Shown in pieces: positions 15,874-23,539 of a DNA stretch of 52,416 nt. Numbering within the stretch: the stretch's first letter is position 1; each line of letters begins with the position of its first letter. Both the position numbers and the translations under genes were made by a program. This DNA is from Desulfotignum sp. (GTDB lineage Bacteria; Desulfobacterota; Desulfobacteria; Desulfobacterales; Desulfobacteraceae). The DNA is taken from contig JAABSA010000027.1 in the NCBI GenBank assembly GCA_011390635.1, positions 1-52,416 of the forward strand. The letters run 5' to 3'. The notes below the pieces were generated by a model. That model was not told where the DNA came from and made no database searches. It saw nothing but the letters and a program-made list of their open reading frames with translations.

Positions 15874-17102
15874 TGAAACAACACCCCGGGGTACCCCATC
15901 CCCACCCGGTTATGGCCGCAGGCTTTCTGAAGGATCGGGTTGCCCCGTTTTTCCACCACAGACACCTGTATCTGGATGCGTTTGCCACACATGGTTCCGC
16001 CCTTTACGTTCTGGAATCGGGCATCCTTAAGGAGCGGGCAGACCGCTTCAGGTCTGTGTTTGAAGCCTGCCTGACGAAAACAGCCTTTTATTATGCCTTC
16101 AAAAGTAACTCTCTGCCCGAGATATCACAAATTCTGATAGAAAAAGGATTTGGCCTGGATGTTTCTTCGGGCATGGAACTGGCTGCTGCTCTGGAACTGG
16201 GGGCCAGAAATATCATTTTCAGCGGCCCGGGCAAAACAGATCGGGAGTTGGAAATGGCCATCGCCCACAAGGACCGGGTTACGTTACTTCTGGACAGCAT
16301 TGGTGAATGCCGGCGCCTGATGAACCTGTTGAAAAACAAAAAACAATCCTTATCCGCAGGGATCCGCCTCAACTGCAATCCCACAGGATTGTGGCAGAAA
16401 TTCGGGATCATGCCGGATCAATTGCTCCCCCTGTATCAGGAGATCCAGGTCCATCCATTTTTGCGGTGCACAGGACTGCAATTTCATTCTTCCTGGAACC
16501 TGACCCCGGACCGGCAACAGGATTTCATCCTGAGCATGGGCCTGCTCCTACAAGACATGCCCGATGATTTTTTGAGAGATTGTAAATACATTGACATCGG
16601 CGGAGGTTACTGGCCTGAAACCGGAGAATGGCTGGTGTCCGACGATCCGTTATGCCATTATCACATACCGGCGGCACCCCTTGAAATCTTTGCAAAAAAA
16701 ATATCAGCCGCCCTGGCCGAGCATGTTCTGCCCCTGACCAACGCGCGCATCTGTTTTGAACCCGGCCGGTGGCTCTGTCATGATGCCATGCATATCATCA
16801 TCCAGGTTATCGACAAGAAAGCAAAGGATCTGGTCATCACTGATGCCGGGACCAATGCGGTGGGGTGGGAACGCTATGAAACCGATTATTTCCCGATACT
16901 GAACCTGACCCGGCCCAGTCTGACCGAACGGTCCTGCCGCATTTTGGGTTCTTTGTGCACCCCCCATGATGTATGGGGATATGCTTTTTTCGGCAAAGAT
17001 ATCAAAGAAGGCGACATTCTGATGATCCCGTTCCAGGGTGCCTACACCTACAGCCTGCGGCAGACATTTATCAAACCTCTGCCCGGGGTGGTGGTACTTT
17101 GA
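15873..17102 (+). CDS. fold-III PLP-dependent decarboxylase (ODC/DAPDC/NspC type)
   Basis: The 409-residue protein shares the base A of its ATG with the preceding TAA, so the two are translationally coupled. The N-terminal alanine-racemase-like barrel has the Schiff-base Lys77 in YYAFKSNS, then GLDVSSGMELAAALELG, IIFSGPGKTDRELEMAI, GLQFHSSWN, DIGGGY and the phosphate loop EPGRWL. The C-terminal domain has the active-site Cys in GSLCTPHDVW and a Tyr-containing end. This is the group containing diaminopimelate, ornithine/lysine and carboxynorspermidine decarboxylases. With no lysine or standard polyamine genes next to it, I infer a specialised substrate made by the cluster. Confidence 0.85.
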   Translation: MKQHPGVPHPHPVMAAGFLKDRVAPFFHHRHLYLDAFATHGSALYVLESGILKERADRFRSVFEACLTKTAFYYAFKSNSLPEISQILIEKGFGLDVSSGMELAAALELGARNIIFSGPGKTDRELEMAIAHKDRVTLLLDSIGECRRLMNLLKNKKQSLSAGIRLNCNPTGLWQKFGIMPDQLLPLYQEIQVHPFLRCTGLQFHSSWNLTPDRQQDFILSMGLLLQDMPDDFLRDCKYIDIGGGYWPETGEWLVSDDPLCHYHIPAAPLEIFAKKISAALAEHVLPLTNARICFEPGRWLCHDAMHIIIQVIDKKAKDLVITDAGTNAVGWERYETDYFPILNLTRPSLTERSCRILGSLCTPHDVWGYAFFGKDIKEGDILMIPFQGAYTYSLRQTFIKPLPGVVVL

Positions 17103-17167
17103 CACCCCGAGAATTGCATCCCCCCTGTTGATTTTACCGATTAATGCGTTATCATAGGTAGGTATGT

Positions 17168-17182
17168 CAGGTATAATACCTG
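17168..17182 (+). promoter_or_regulatory. perfect inverted repeat before the NifX-like gene
   Basis: CAGGTATAATACCTG is a perfect 7-1-7 inverted repeat about 30 bases before the next ATG. With a single centre base it is unlikely to be an RNA hairpin, and it contains a TATAAT core. A repressor operator over a -10 box is the simplest reading. Confidence 0.4.
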
Positions 17183-17212
17183 CAACGACTTGACCCATGA
17201 ACGGAGGAAACC

Positions 17213-17605
17213 ATGAAAGTTGCATTTCCGGTAACAGAAGACAAGGGGCTTGACAGCCTGATCAACGACCATTTCGGCGTGGCCGAACTGTTTATGGTGG
17301 TGGATCTTGAAACAAAAAAAATCCATGTCCGAAAAAATCAGAAAATTGCAAACCCTGATGCCGGCTGCAAAACCGGAGTTTTGAACAAAGATGAGGCAGT
17401 GGATGCCGTGGTAACAAAATGCATCGGTGACGGAGGACAGCGGGGACTGCACAGTGCTGACATCAAGGTATACGCGGCCCAGAAAGACACAGTTGCCGAA
17501 AATATAGCATTGCTGGAATCAGGTGATCTCAAGCTTTTTCATATGTTTGACCTGTGCCAGGGCAAAAAAAATAAAAAACAGGGCGGATGCGGTCATCATC
17601 ATTGA
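17213..17605 (+). CDS. NifX/NifB-family (dinitrogenase Fe-Mo cofactor domain) protein
   Basis: The 130-residue protein starts MKVAFPVTEDKGLDS and has the family's DHFGVAELFMVVD core, followed by the glycine-rich GVLNKDEAVDAVVTKCIGDGGQRGL. The tail is rich in Cys and His (QGGCGHHH). Members such as NifX, NafY and the MTH1175 group bind iron-sulfur or Fe-Mo precursors. In sulfate reducers they are mostly stand-alone Fe-S or metal carriers rather than nitrogen fixation proteins. No nif gene is nearby. A good GGAGG site and an upstream inverted repeat suggest its own regulation. Confidence 0.8.
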   Translation: MKVAFPVTEDKGLDSLINDHFGVAELFMVVDLETKKIHVRKNQKIANPDAGCKTGVLNKDEAVDAVVTKCIGDGGQRGLHSADIKVYAAQKDTVAENIALLESGDLKLFHMFDLCQGKKNKKQGGCGHHH

Positions 17606-17654
17606 TCTTAAAAAAACTCACCGTTGTCATATGAAAGAAAAGAGGTAGCCCATC

Positions 17655-18401
17655 ATGAGAGGACCCTATACCATCCATCCCATTGTCCTGGGAACCAAAG
17701 TATTTGACAAAAGCATGATGACTTTTCAATACGGCCAGGGAGAAACCTATACCATCCCCATCTATGCCTGGCTCATCAAGGGCTATGATCAGACCATCCT
17801 GGTGGACACAGGAGAGATGCATCCCATCCAGTCCAAAGACAGGGAAGCAGCCATCAACGGCAAAATTTATACTTTTGAACAGGGTCTGGAACGTCATGGC
17901 CTGACACCCGGTGACATTGATATCGTGATACACACCCATTTGCACACCGATCATTGCGAAAATGATTATAAATGCGAAAACGCCCGGTTTTTTATCCATG
18001 AGAAAGAACTGGAGGCCGTCCATGATCCCCATCCCCTGGATTACCGATACCTGGAAGACTACATCGAAGACATTGAAGAAAACGGCCAGATCCAGACCAT
18101 AACCAAAGACATGCAGATTGTACCCGGCATCCGGGCAGTACACACCCCTGCACACACCCGGGGCGGGGTAAGTGTCATGATTGATACCCCCAAAGGCACG
18201 GCTGCCATCACAGGGTTTTGCATTATTGATGAAAACCTCAATCCCCCGCCGGAAATACGTGGCATGGAAATGGCGGTGATCCCGCCGGGCACCCATGTGG
18301 ATGCCTATGCTGCCTATGATATCCTGGTGGCCATGAAAAAAAAGGCGGATATCATCATCCCTTTGCATGAGCCGCGGTTCGCGGCCATGGATGTTATGTA
18401 A
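17655..18401 (+). CDS. metallo-beta-lactamase-fold hydrolase (lactonase-like)
   Basis: The 248-residue protein has the MBL metal motif HTHLHTDHCEN (HxHxDH), preceded by a strand TILVDTGEMHP and followed by metal His in VHTPAHTRGG, an Asp in the later bridging region, and a closing PLHEPRF. Length and order resemble N-acyl-homoserine lactonases of the AiiA/AttM group and related uncharacterised hydrolases. It is a cytoplasmic dizinc enzyme by family. It follows the NifX-like gene by 50 bases and may be cotranscribed. Quorum quenching is possible, but the substrate is unproven. Confidence 0.75.
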   Translation: MRGPYTIHPIVLGTKVFDKSMMTFQYGQGETYTIPIYAWLIKGYDQTILVDTGEMHPIQSKDREAAINGKIYTFEQGLERHGLTPGDIDIVIHTHLHTDHCENDYKCENARFFIHEKELEAVHDPHPLDYRYLEDYIEDIEENGQIQTITKDMQIVPGIRAVHTPAHTRGGVSVMIDTPKGTAAITGFCIIDENLNPPPEIRGMEMAVIPPGTHVDAYAAYDILVAMKKKADIIIPLHEPRFAAMDVM

Positions 18402-18511
18402 AAAAATTCGGAATAAAAATACTTTCGTCAGTATCTCCAGATCAGTTCCATTGGTAACGTAAAAATTTATTGTACCAGAATACCCATATTTATCATCTTA
18501 AGGAGATCATT

Positions 18512-20473
18512 ATGCCCAAAGAGACATCCATTACAAAACAGGTGCCGGCATCAGAACGTACTACGTGTGAAGCCACCCGACAGATGCTGGAAAAAGCCAG
18601 AAAAGACGGTGTTGTCATAGCCCTGGACCGTGCCACGGATATGAAGCCCTGCCCCATCGGGGTGGAATCTGCCTGCTGCAAACACTGCTACATGGGTCCC
18701 TGCCGCCTCAATCCCCGAGACCCTTACAAAAAAGTGGGCATCTGCGGTGCCACCATCGATACCATCATGGCCCGGAACCTGGCCAGAAATGTGGCCACAG
18801 GTTCCGCTTCCCACAACGACCATGGCATGCATATCCTCAAATTGTTCAGGGGAATTGTGGAAAAAAAAGTGACCGATTTTGCCATTGACGATACCATAAA
18901 ACTGGAAAAGCTTGCCAGTTCCCTGGGCATCGATACCGAAGACAGAGAGGTGTATGACGTAGCAAAAGACCTGTGTGATGAACTGGAAAAAACATTTTCC
19001 AATGTGGAGGGGGAAATGCCCTTTACCCGGCTGGTTCCCGAGGCCACACTGGCCCAGTGGCGAAAGGGCGGTATCGTGCCCCGGGGCGCCATGAAGGAAG
19101 TCATGGAACTTATGAGCCGGACCCACATCGGTTGTGACCAGGATTACACCAGCCTGATCAAGCAGATAAGCCGTACGGCCCTGGCCGACGGCTGGGGCGG
19201 TTCCATGGTGGCCACGGAATTGTCCGACATCATGTTCGGCACCCCGTCCCCCGTTGTGGCGGAGGTCAACATGGGAGTGCTCAAGGAAGACCATGTAAAC
19301 ATCATCGTCCACGGCCATGAGCCTGCCATGTTCGAAGGTATGCTGGCTGCGGTGAACGATTCTTTCTACATCCAGGCAGCCAAAGACAAGGGCGCCGTTG
19401 GCATCAACCTGGTGGGCATGTGCTGTTCAGGCGCGGAAATGATGTCCCGACACGGGGTACCCCATGCCGGCAATTTCTCATCAACCGAAGCAGTGCTGGT
19501 AACCGGTGCCGTGGATGCCATGGTGGTGGATATCCAGTGTATCAAACAGGGACTGGCACAAGTGGCCAAATGTTATAACACCCATTTGATCACCACCAGC
19601 GACCGGGCCCATATCGAAGGGGCCACCCATATCGAATTTGTGGAAACCGATCCCCGGGCCTGTACCGATCAGGTATTGACCAAGGCCATTTCCCGGTTCG
19701 GGTCCCGCAGCATGCCCATACAGATCCCCAAACAGGTCCAGAAAGGTGTCCAGGGATTCACCCATGAATACATCGAATACATGCTGGGCGGTACCTTCAG
19801 GGGATCCTACTCACCCTTGAACGAAAACATCATCAACGGCCGGATCCGTGGTGTGGCAGGTGTTGTAGGCTGCACCAATCCAAAGGTCCAGCAGGATTAT
19901 ATTCATGTGGAACTGGTAAAAGAACTGATCCGCAATGATGTTCTGGTCCTTCAGACCGGCTGTTCCCAGATCGCCCTGTCCAAGGCAGGGTTTCTGACAC
20001 CAGAAGCCGGGGCACTTGCAGGACCCGGCCTGGCTGAGGTGTGTGAAACCGTGGGCATGCCCCCGGTACTGGGACTGGGCTCCTGCGTGGACAACACCCG
20101 GATACTCATTGCCGCATCCGCCATGGTCAGGGCAGGGGGCCTGGGCAACAGCATTGCCGATCTGCCGGTTGCCGGATGCGCCCCGGAATGGATGAGTGAA
20201 AAAGCATTGGCCATCGGCCAGTATTTTGTGGCATCAGGGGTATACACGGTATTCGGCATCGGCTTTCCCACCATTGCCGGCACCCGGTTCCATGACCTGC
20301 TGTTCAACGGTCTGGAACAGCAGGGTTACGGCAAATGGGGAACCGCCAAAGACCCCATTGAAATTGCGAAACTCATGATTGCGCACATTGACAAAAAACG
20401 CAAACAACTGGGAATTGACAAGGTACGGGAAAGAACCCTGGTGGATATGAACGACCGCCGGGCCATTGCCTGA
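18512..20473 (+). CDS. cooS: anaerobic carbon monoxide dehydrogenase, catalytic subunit
   Basis: The 653-residue protein starts at ATG 18512 behind AAGGAG. It has the N-terminal cysteine cluster of CooS (CPIGVESACCKHCYMGPCRLN) that binds the D- and B-type Fe-S clusters. C-cluster elements follow: GMCCSGAEMMSRHGVPHAGNF, GVVGCTNPKVQQD, TGCSQIALSKAG and GLGSCVDNTRI. It oxidises CO to CO2 (or the reverse) at a Ni-4Fe-4S centre in the cytoplasm and passes electrons to ferredoxin. CooC (nickel insertase), CooF and the ACS subunit are not in this window. A strong terminator follows immediately, so the gene appears monocistronic. Confidence 0.95.
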   Translation: MPKETSITKQVPASERTTCEATRQMLEKARKDGVVIALDRATDMKPCPIGVESACCKHCYMGPCRLNPRDPYKKVGICGATIDTIMARNLARNVATGSASHNDHGMHILKLFRGIVEKKVTDFAIDDTIKLEKLASSLGIDTEDREVYDVAKDLCDELEKTFSNVEGEMPFTRLVPEATLAQWRKGGIVPRGAMKEVMELMSRTHIGCDQDYTSLIKQISRTALADGWGGSMVATELSDIMFGTPSPVVAEVNMGVLKEDHVNIIVHGHEPAMFEGMLAAVNDSFYIQAAKDKGAVGINLVGMCCSGAEMMSRHGVPHAGNFSSTEAVLVTGAVDAMVVDIQCIKQGLAQVAKCYNTHLITTSDRAHIEGATHIEFVETDPRACTDQVLTKAISRFGSRSMPIQIPKQVQKGVQGFTHEYIEYMLGGTFRGSYSPLNENIINGRIRGVAGVVGCTNPKVQQDYIHVELVKELIRNDVLVLQTGCSQIALSKAGFLTPEAGALAGPGLAEVCETVGMPPVLGLGSCVDNTRILIAASAMVRAGGLGNSIADLPVAGCAPEWMSEKALAIGQYFVASGVYTVFGIGFPTIAGTRFHDLLFNGLEQQGYGKWGTAKDPIEIAKLMIAHIDKKRKQLGIDKVRERTLVDMNDRRAIA

Positions 20474-20490
20474 TAATCATTCTTACCTTC

Positions 20491-20557
20491 CCCCCGGGGC
20501 GGTTTCCTGAAAAACAGCCGGCAGGATGGCTGGAAACCGCCCCGGGGGTTCTTTTTT
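20491..20557 (+). terminator. rho-independent terminator after cooS
   Basis: A perfect 17-bp stem, CCCCCGGGGCGGTTTCC (20491-20507) with GGAAACCGCCCCGGGGG (20532-20548), encloses a loop with a smaller CAGCC/GGCTG hairpin. TTCTTTTTT follows. It is the clearest terminator in the window. Confidence 0.9.
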
Positions 20558-20699
20558 ATGCCAACTTTTTTGGGGCAGTCCTGACGGGGCCGGAGGTTTC
20601 AGAACTTTACGGTAACCACCCGTTATGGAATAGACCCGTGTCGCTGAATGCAGGAGGGGGCGTATGTGCCGAACGGTCCTGCGGGTTTGTGAAAAAAAA

Positions 20700-20728
20700 T
20701 TGACATCCATGCACCAAGGCTTTATATA
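20700..20728 (+). promoter_or_regulatory. sigma-70-type promoter of the TetR gene
   Basis: TTGACA (20700-20705), a 17-base spacer and TATATA (20723-20728) match the consensus well. The start would lie near 20735, about 30 bases before the ATG at 20767. Confidence 0.65.
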
Positions 20729-20766
20729 AATAAGCATACAGACAATCAAAAAAAAGGACCTTATGC

Positions 20767-21507
20767 ATGGGCCGCAAAAGTATCTCCCATATCCGAAAGC
20801 CTGAAATCCTGCGCCACACATACAAAGTCGTAGAGGAAGAAGGTTTCATGGGAATGACCATCGGTAAAATCGCCAACCGCATGGGAGTTAACTCCGGGCT
20901 TCTGATCCATTATTTTAAGAGCAAAGAGGGATTGATCATGGAAATGGTGGATTATCTGTTCACTATTTCCATGGAAACCTACCACGCAGAGCTGGAAAAA
21001 TACACCTCCCCCAAAGCGCGGTTCCATGGTCTTATGCACATACTGTTCAGCACCAGCAACAAAGGGCCCCAGCGGGATGCGGTTTTCTGGTCCTGCTATG
21101 CAATGGGATTTCGAAACGCCGAAATTCGGGAACGTATCCAGGACATGCAGAAAAAATTCATCGCCTTTGGTGTCAAAGAGATTGCTTCCTGGGAAGATGC
21201 CGGACTTGTCACGGTTCAAGACAAGGAAAAAGCGGCCGCAACCATTCTCGCGCTTTCCGAAGGATTCGGTATTCTGCGCAATTCACTGCAGGATCTGGAT
21301 TCCCTGGAACAAATCGCAACCTCCATGCGCCAGTGTGCCCTCAATGCATTAGGGGCAGAAACCACAGCCCTGGAAGATGCAGCAATGACATCAGAGGCTG
21401 AAGAATCAGATCAGCAGTACCAATCAAAGCAGCAGTACAATGGACAGGGACACAAAAGACAGCAATGTGGAGATCATGATTGCCCCGGCTGCAAGGTCTG
21501 TGTCTGA
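20767..21507 (+). CDS. TetR/AcrR-family regulator (BetI-like)
   Basis: The 246-residue protein has a TetR DNA-binding domain at residues about 8-60: ILRHTYKVVEEEGFMGMTIGKIANRMGVNSGLLIHYFKSKEGLI. An all-helical ligand domain follows to about residue 190. The last 45 residues are hydrophilic, rich in Gln, Glu and Asp, and end in CPGCKVCV. That tail is encoded opposite the end of the AEC transporter gene, an 84-base convergent overlap. It lies downstream of cooS but after a terminator and with its own promoter, so a role in cooS control is only a possibility. Confidence 0.82.
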   Translation: MGRKSISHIRKPEILRHTYKVVEEEGFMGMTIGKIANRMGVNSGLLIHYFKSKEGLIMEMVDYLFTISMETYHAELEKYTSPKARFHGLMHILFSTSNKGPQRDAVFWSCYAMGFRNAEIRERIQDMQKKFIAFGVKEIASWEDAGLVTVQDKEKAAATILALSEGFGILRNSLQDLDSLEQIATSMRQCALNALGAETTALEDAAMTSEAEESDQQYQSKQQYNGQGHKRQQCGDHDCPGCKVCV

Positions 21508-22338
21508 ATTCAACTGACCGGACAGAACGTATATGGCCGTCGATGTAGGCAAGGCAAAAAAAATCATCCCCACCGTAAAGGCAATGCCGGTTACGCCAAA
21601 AAAAGTCAGCAGGACAAAGCCTGCTGCCGGCAGCAGCACAAGCTTTATTCCGGCAGCCAGAAGTGATAGCCGGGCATGGTCTGTCAGGCCTTTGAACCGC
21701 AGGGAACCGCCGATGGAAATCAGGGCCAGAGGAAGGGTCACAGATGTCATCAAAGAAAAACTGTTCTGCACAAAAACAGGAAAGCCATATCCGGACCGGG
21801 AATACAAAAATCCAGCCACACACCCGATGATCAACGGATTGGACACCAGGGCACGAATAAAATACTGTGTCTTTTCCCGGAGTGCCGGATTCTGGCCTGA
21901 ATGCCAGACAAGCACGGAAACAGAAAACACATTGATCACCGGAATGACCACCCCGGCAAGAATCCCGAAATGGCGGACTCCTTCCTCTCCCAGAACCGTC
22001 AGAACAATGGCCATACCGATATAGGTATTGAACCTGAAACAGGCCTGGCAAAAGGAACCGGCCGCAAATTGTGATATCTTCAAAAACCGGATGGCCAACA
22101 GGCTTGCCAGAAATGACAGAATCACCCCGGTCAGTCCGGCTAAGCACAGCCCTGCACTGATGCCCTGGTCCGGGCCGCTGCCGCCGATCTTCCAGAACAG
22201 CATGGCGGGGAAAAAAACATAATACACCAGGCGGTCTGACATGGCAAGGAATCGGTCATCGGTCAAGCCGTACGTTTTGAGCAGCCGTCCCAGCACCAGC
22301 AGAACAAATACGGGAAATATGGTATTGGGTACCAGCAT
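21424..22338 (-). CDS. AEC-family transporter (second paralogue)
   Basis: The 304-residue protein has about ten membrane segments and family-typical features: an N-terminal FPVFVLLVLGRLLKTYG, the first-repeat FFPAMLFWKIGG, and a final FALPTSTAIYVLSGQLNSDTDLAAGAIMISTLLSFVS. This is the same superfamily as the protein at 4444-5394, but clearly a different subtype. It begins one base from the stop of the M24 peptidase gene and is surely cotranscribed with it. Uptake or export of the peptidase substrate or product is possible. Confidence 0.82.
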   Translation of the reverse strand: MLVPNTIFPVFVLLVLGRLLKTYGLTDDRFLAMSDRLVYYVFFPAMLFWKIGGSGPDQGISAGLCLAGLTGVILSFLASLLAIRFLKISQFAAGSFCQACFRFNTYIGMAIVLTVLGEEGVRHFGILAGVVIPVINVFSVSVLVWHSGQNPALREKTQYFIRALVSNPLIIGCVAGFLYSRSGYGFPVFVQNSFSLMTSVTLPLALISIGGSLRFKGLTDHARLSLLAAGIKLVLLPAAGFVLLTFFGVTGIAFTVGMIFFALPTSTAIYVLSGQLNSDTDLAAGAIMISTLLSFVSLSIVLLL

Positions 22339-22339
22339 G

Positions 22340-23539
22340 TTACAGGGCGAACATCCGGTTTTCCGTCAGGCTCAGGAACCGGGAACCTTGGGCAGTGACA
22401 TGGATGACGCTTTCAATGCCTGCGGCAAATTTGTCCTGGAAAATAAATTTGGGCTCCACGGCAAACACCATGCCGGGCGCAAGTTCCGTCTGCCTGCCCC
22501 GGGCCAGGATGGGCTCTTCCACCAGTTCCAGGCCGATACCATGGCCGATAAACCGGGACTTGAGATCCGGGAGCCCCAGAAAATGCGCACCCAGACCCAG
22601 TTTTCGCGCCCTGTCCATGGCCGCGGCAAATACCTGTCCCACCGGGGTTCCGGGAACCATTATTTCCTTTACATGGTGCAGAATATCTATGGCGGCCTGA
22701 CCGGCATCTCTTGCCTGGGCAGGCATTTTTCCCATCACCAGCATCCGGGTTTCATCCATGTGATATCCGTTGACCATGGTGCCAAGATCCATGAGCACCG
22801 GCTCATTTTTTTGAATCAGTTTATGGCCTGCTCCGAAGGGATAGGCGCTGCAGGTGCCGGCGCCGCTCAACGGACTGTCCAAAGCCCCGCCCAGACCCCC
22901 GGAGCTGCCGCTCAGAAGGTGGTGGGCAAATCCTTCGGCCCGGTAATGGCGCACCAGCAGTTTGCCTGAATGACCGTTTGCCCGGGCAAAGGCTTCAATG
23001 CGGCCGCAGAATGCGATTTCCGATTCTCCGGGAACCATATTTTCGCAGATAAATGCAAAGGTATCTCTGGACAGGCTGGCCGCTGACTCCATCCGGCTGA
23101 TCTCCCAGTCTGATTTGATCCTCCGGCAGGCCATAATCAAAGGGGTGGCATCTTCAAAAACAGCCGAAGCAAACAGGGTGCGAAAAAATTCAAAATCCCG
23201 CACCGGCACCACATCAAAAGCCAGGCCAATGGATCGGGCCGGGACACTGTAAAAATCTTTTATCCGGTCCGGAATACGGGTGACGGAGTCAATGGGAACC
23301 ACATGCCGAATCCCGGTTTCCAGACGTGCCCGGGGCAGATACCGTTTGACAAACAGTAATGGATCATCATCCACCGGGACATACAGCCAGGCATCCTGGG
23401 CTGTGCCGGAAAAATAAAAAATGTCCGGCTTGTGGGTCAAAAAAATCGCATCCAGGCCGATTTCTGCCATCGTATCTTTCAGGTGAAGAATCCGATCAAA
23501 GATTTCTCTGACCGGTGTCAGATCATTTTTGTTTTTCAT
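22340..23539 (-). CDS. M24-family aminopeptidase P/creatinase-like protein
   Basis: The 399-residue protein from ATG 23537-23539 has an N-terminal creatinase-like domain (about 1-145) and a C-terminal pita-bread peptidase domain. Metal ligands fit Asp in VLMDLGTMVNGYHMDETRM (two Asp), His in RFIGHGIGLELVEEP, and the two Glu in VFAVEPKFIF and GIESVIHV. Xaa-Pro peptidases cleave before proline; members with this domain pair also include creatinases and dipeptidases. It overlaps the end of the upstream kinase gene by 17 bases and is followed by an AEC transporter, making a kinase-peptidase-transporter operon. Confidence 0.82.
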   Translation of the reverse strand: MKNKNDLTPVREIFDRILHLKDTMAEIGLDAIFLTHKPDIFYFSGTAQDAWLYVPVDDDPLLFVKRYLPRARLETGIRHVVPIDSVTRIPDRIKDFYSVPARSIGLAFDVVPVRDFEFFRTLFASAVFEDATPLIMACRRIKSDWEISRMESAASLSRDTFAFICENMVPGESEIAFCGRIEAFARANGHSGKLLVRHYRAEGFAHHLLSGSSGGLGGALDSPLSGAGTCSAYPFGAGHKLIQKNEPVLMDLGTMVNGYHMDETRMLVMGKMPAQARDAGQAAIDILHHVKEIMVPGTPVGQVFAAAMDRARKLGLGAHFLGLPDLKSRFIGHGIGLELVEEPILARGRQTELAPGMVFAVEPKFIFQDKFAAGIESVIHVTAQGSRFLSLTENRMFAL

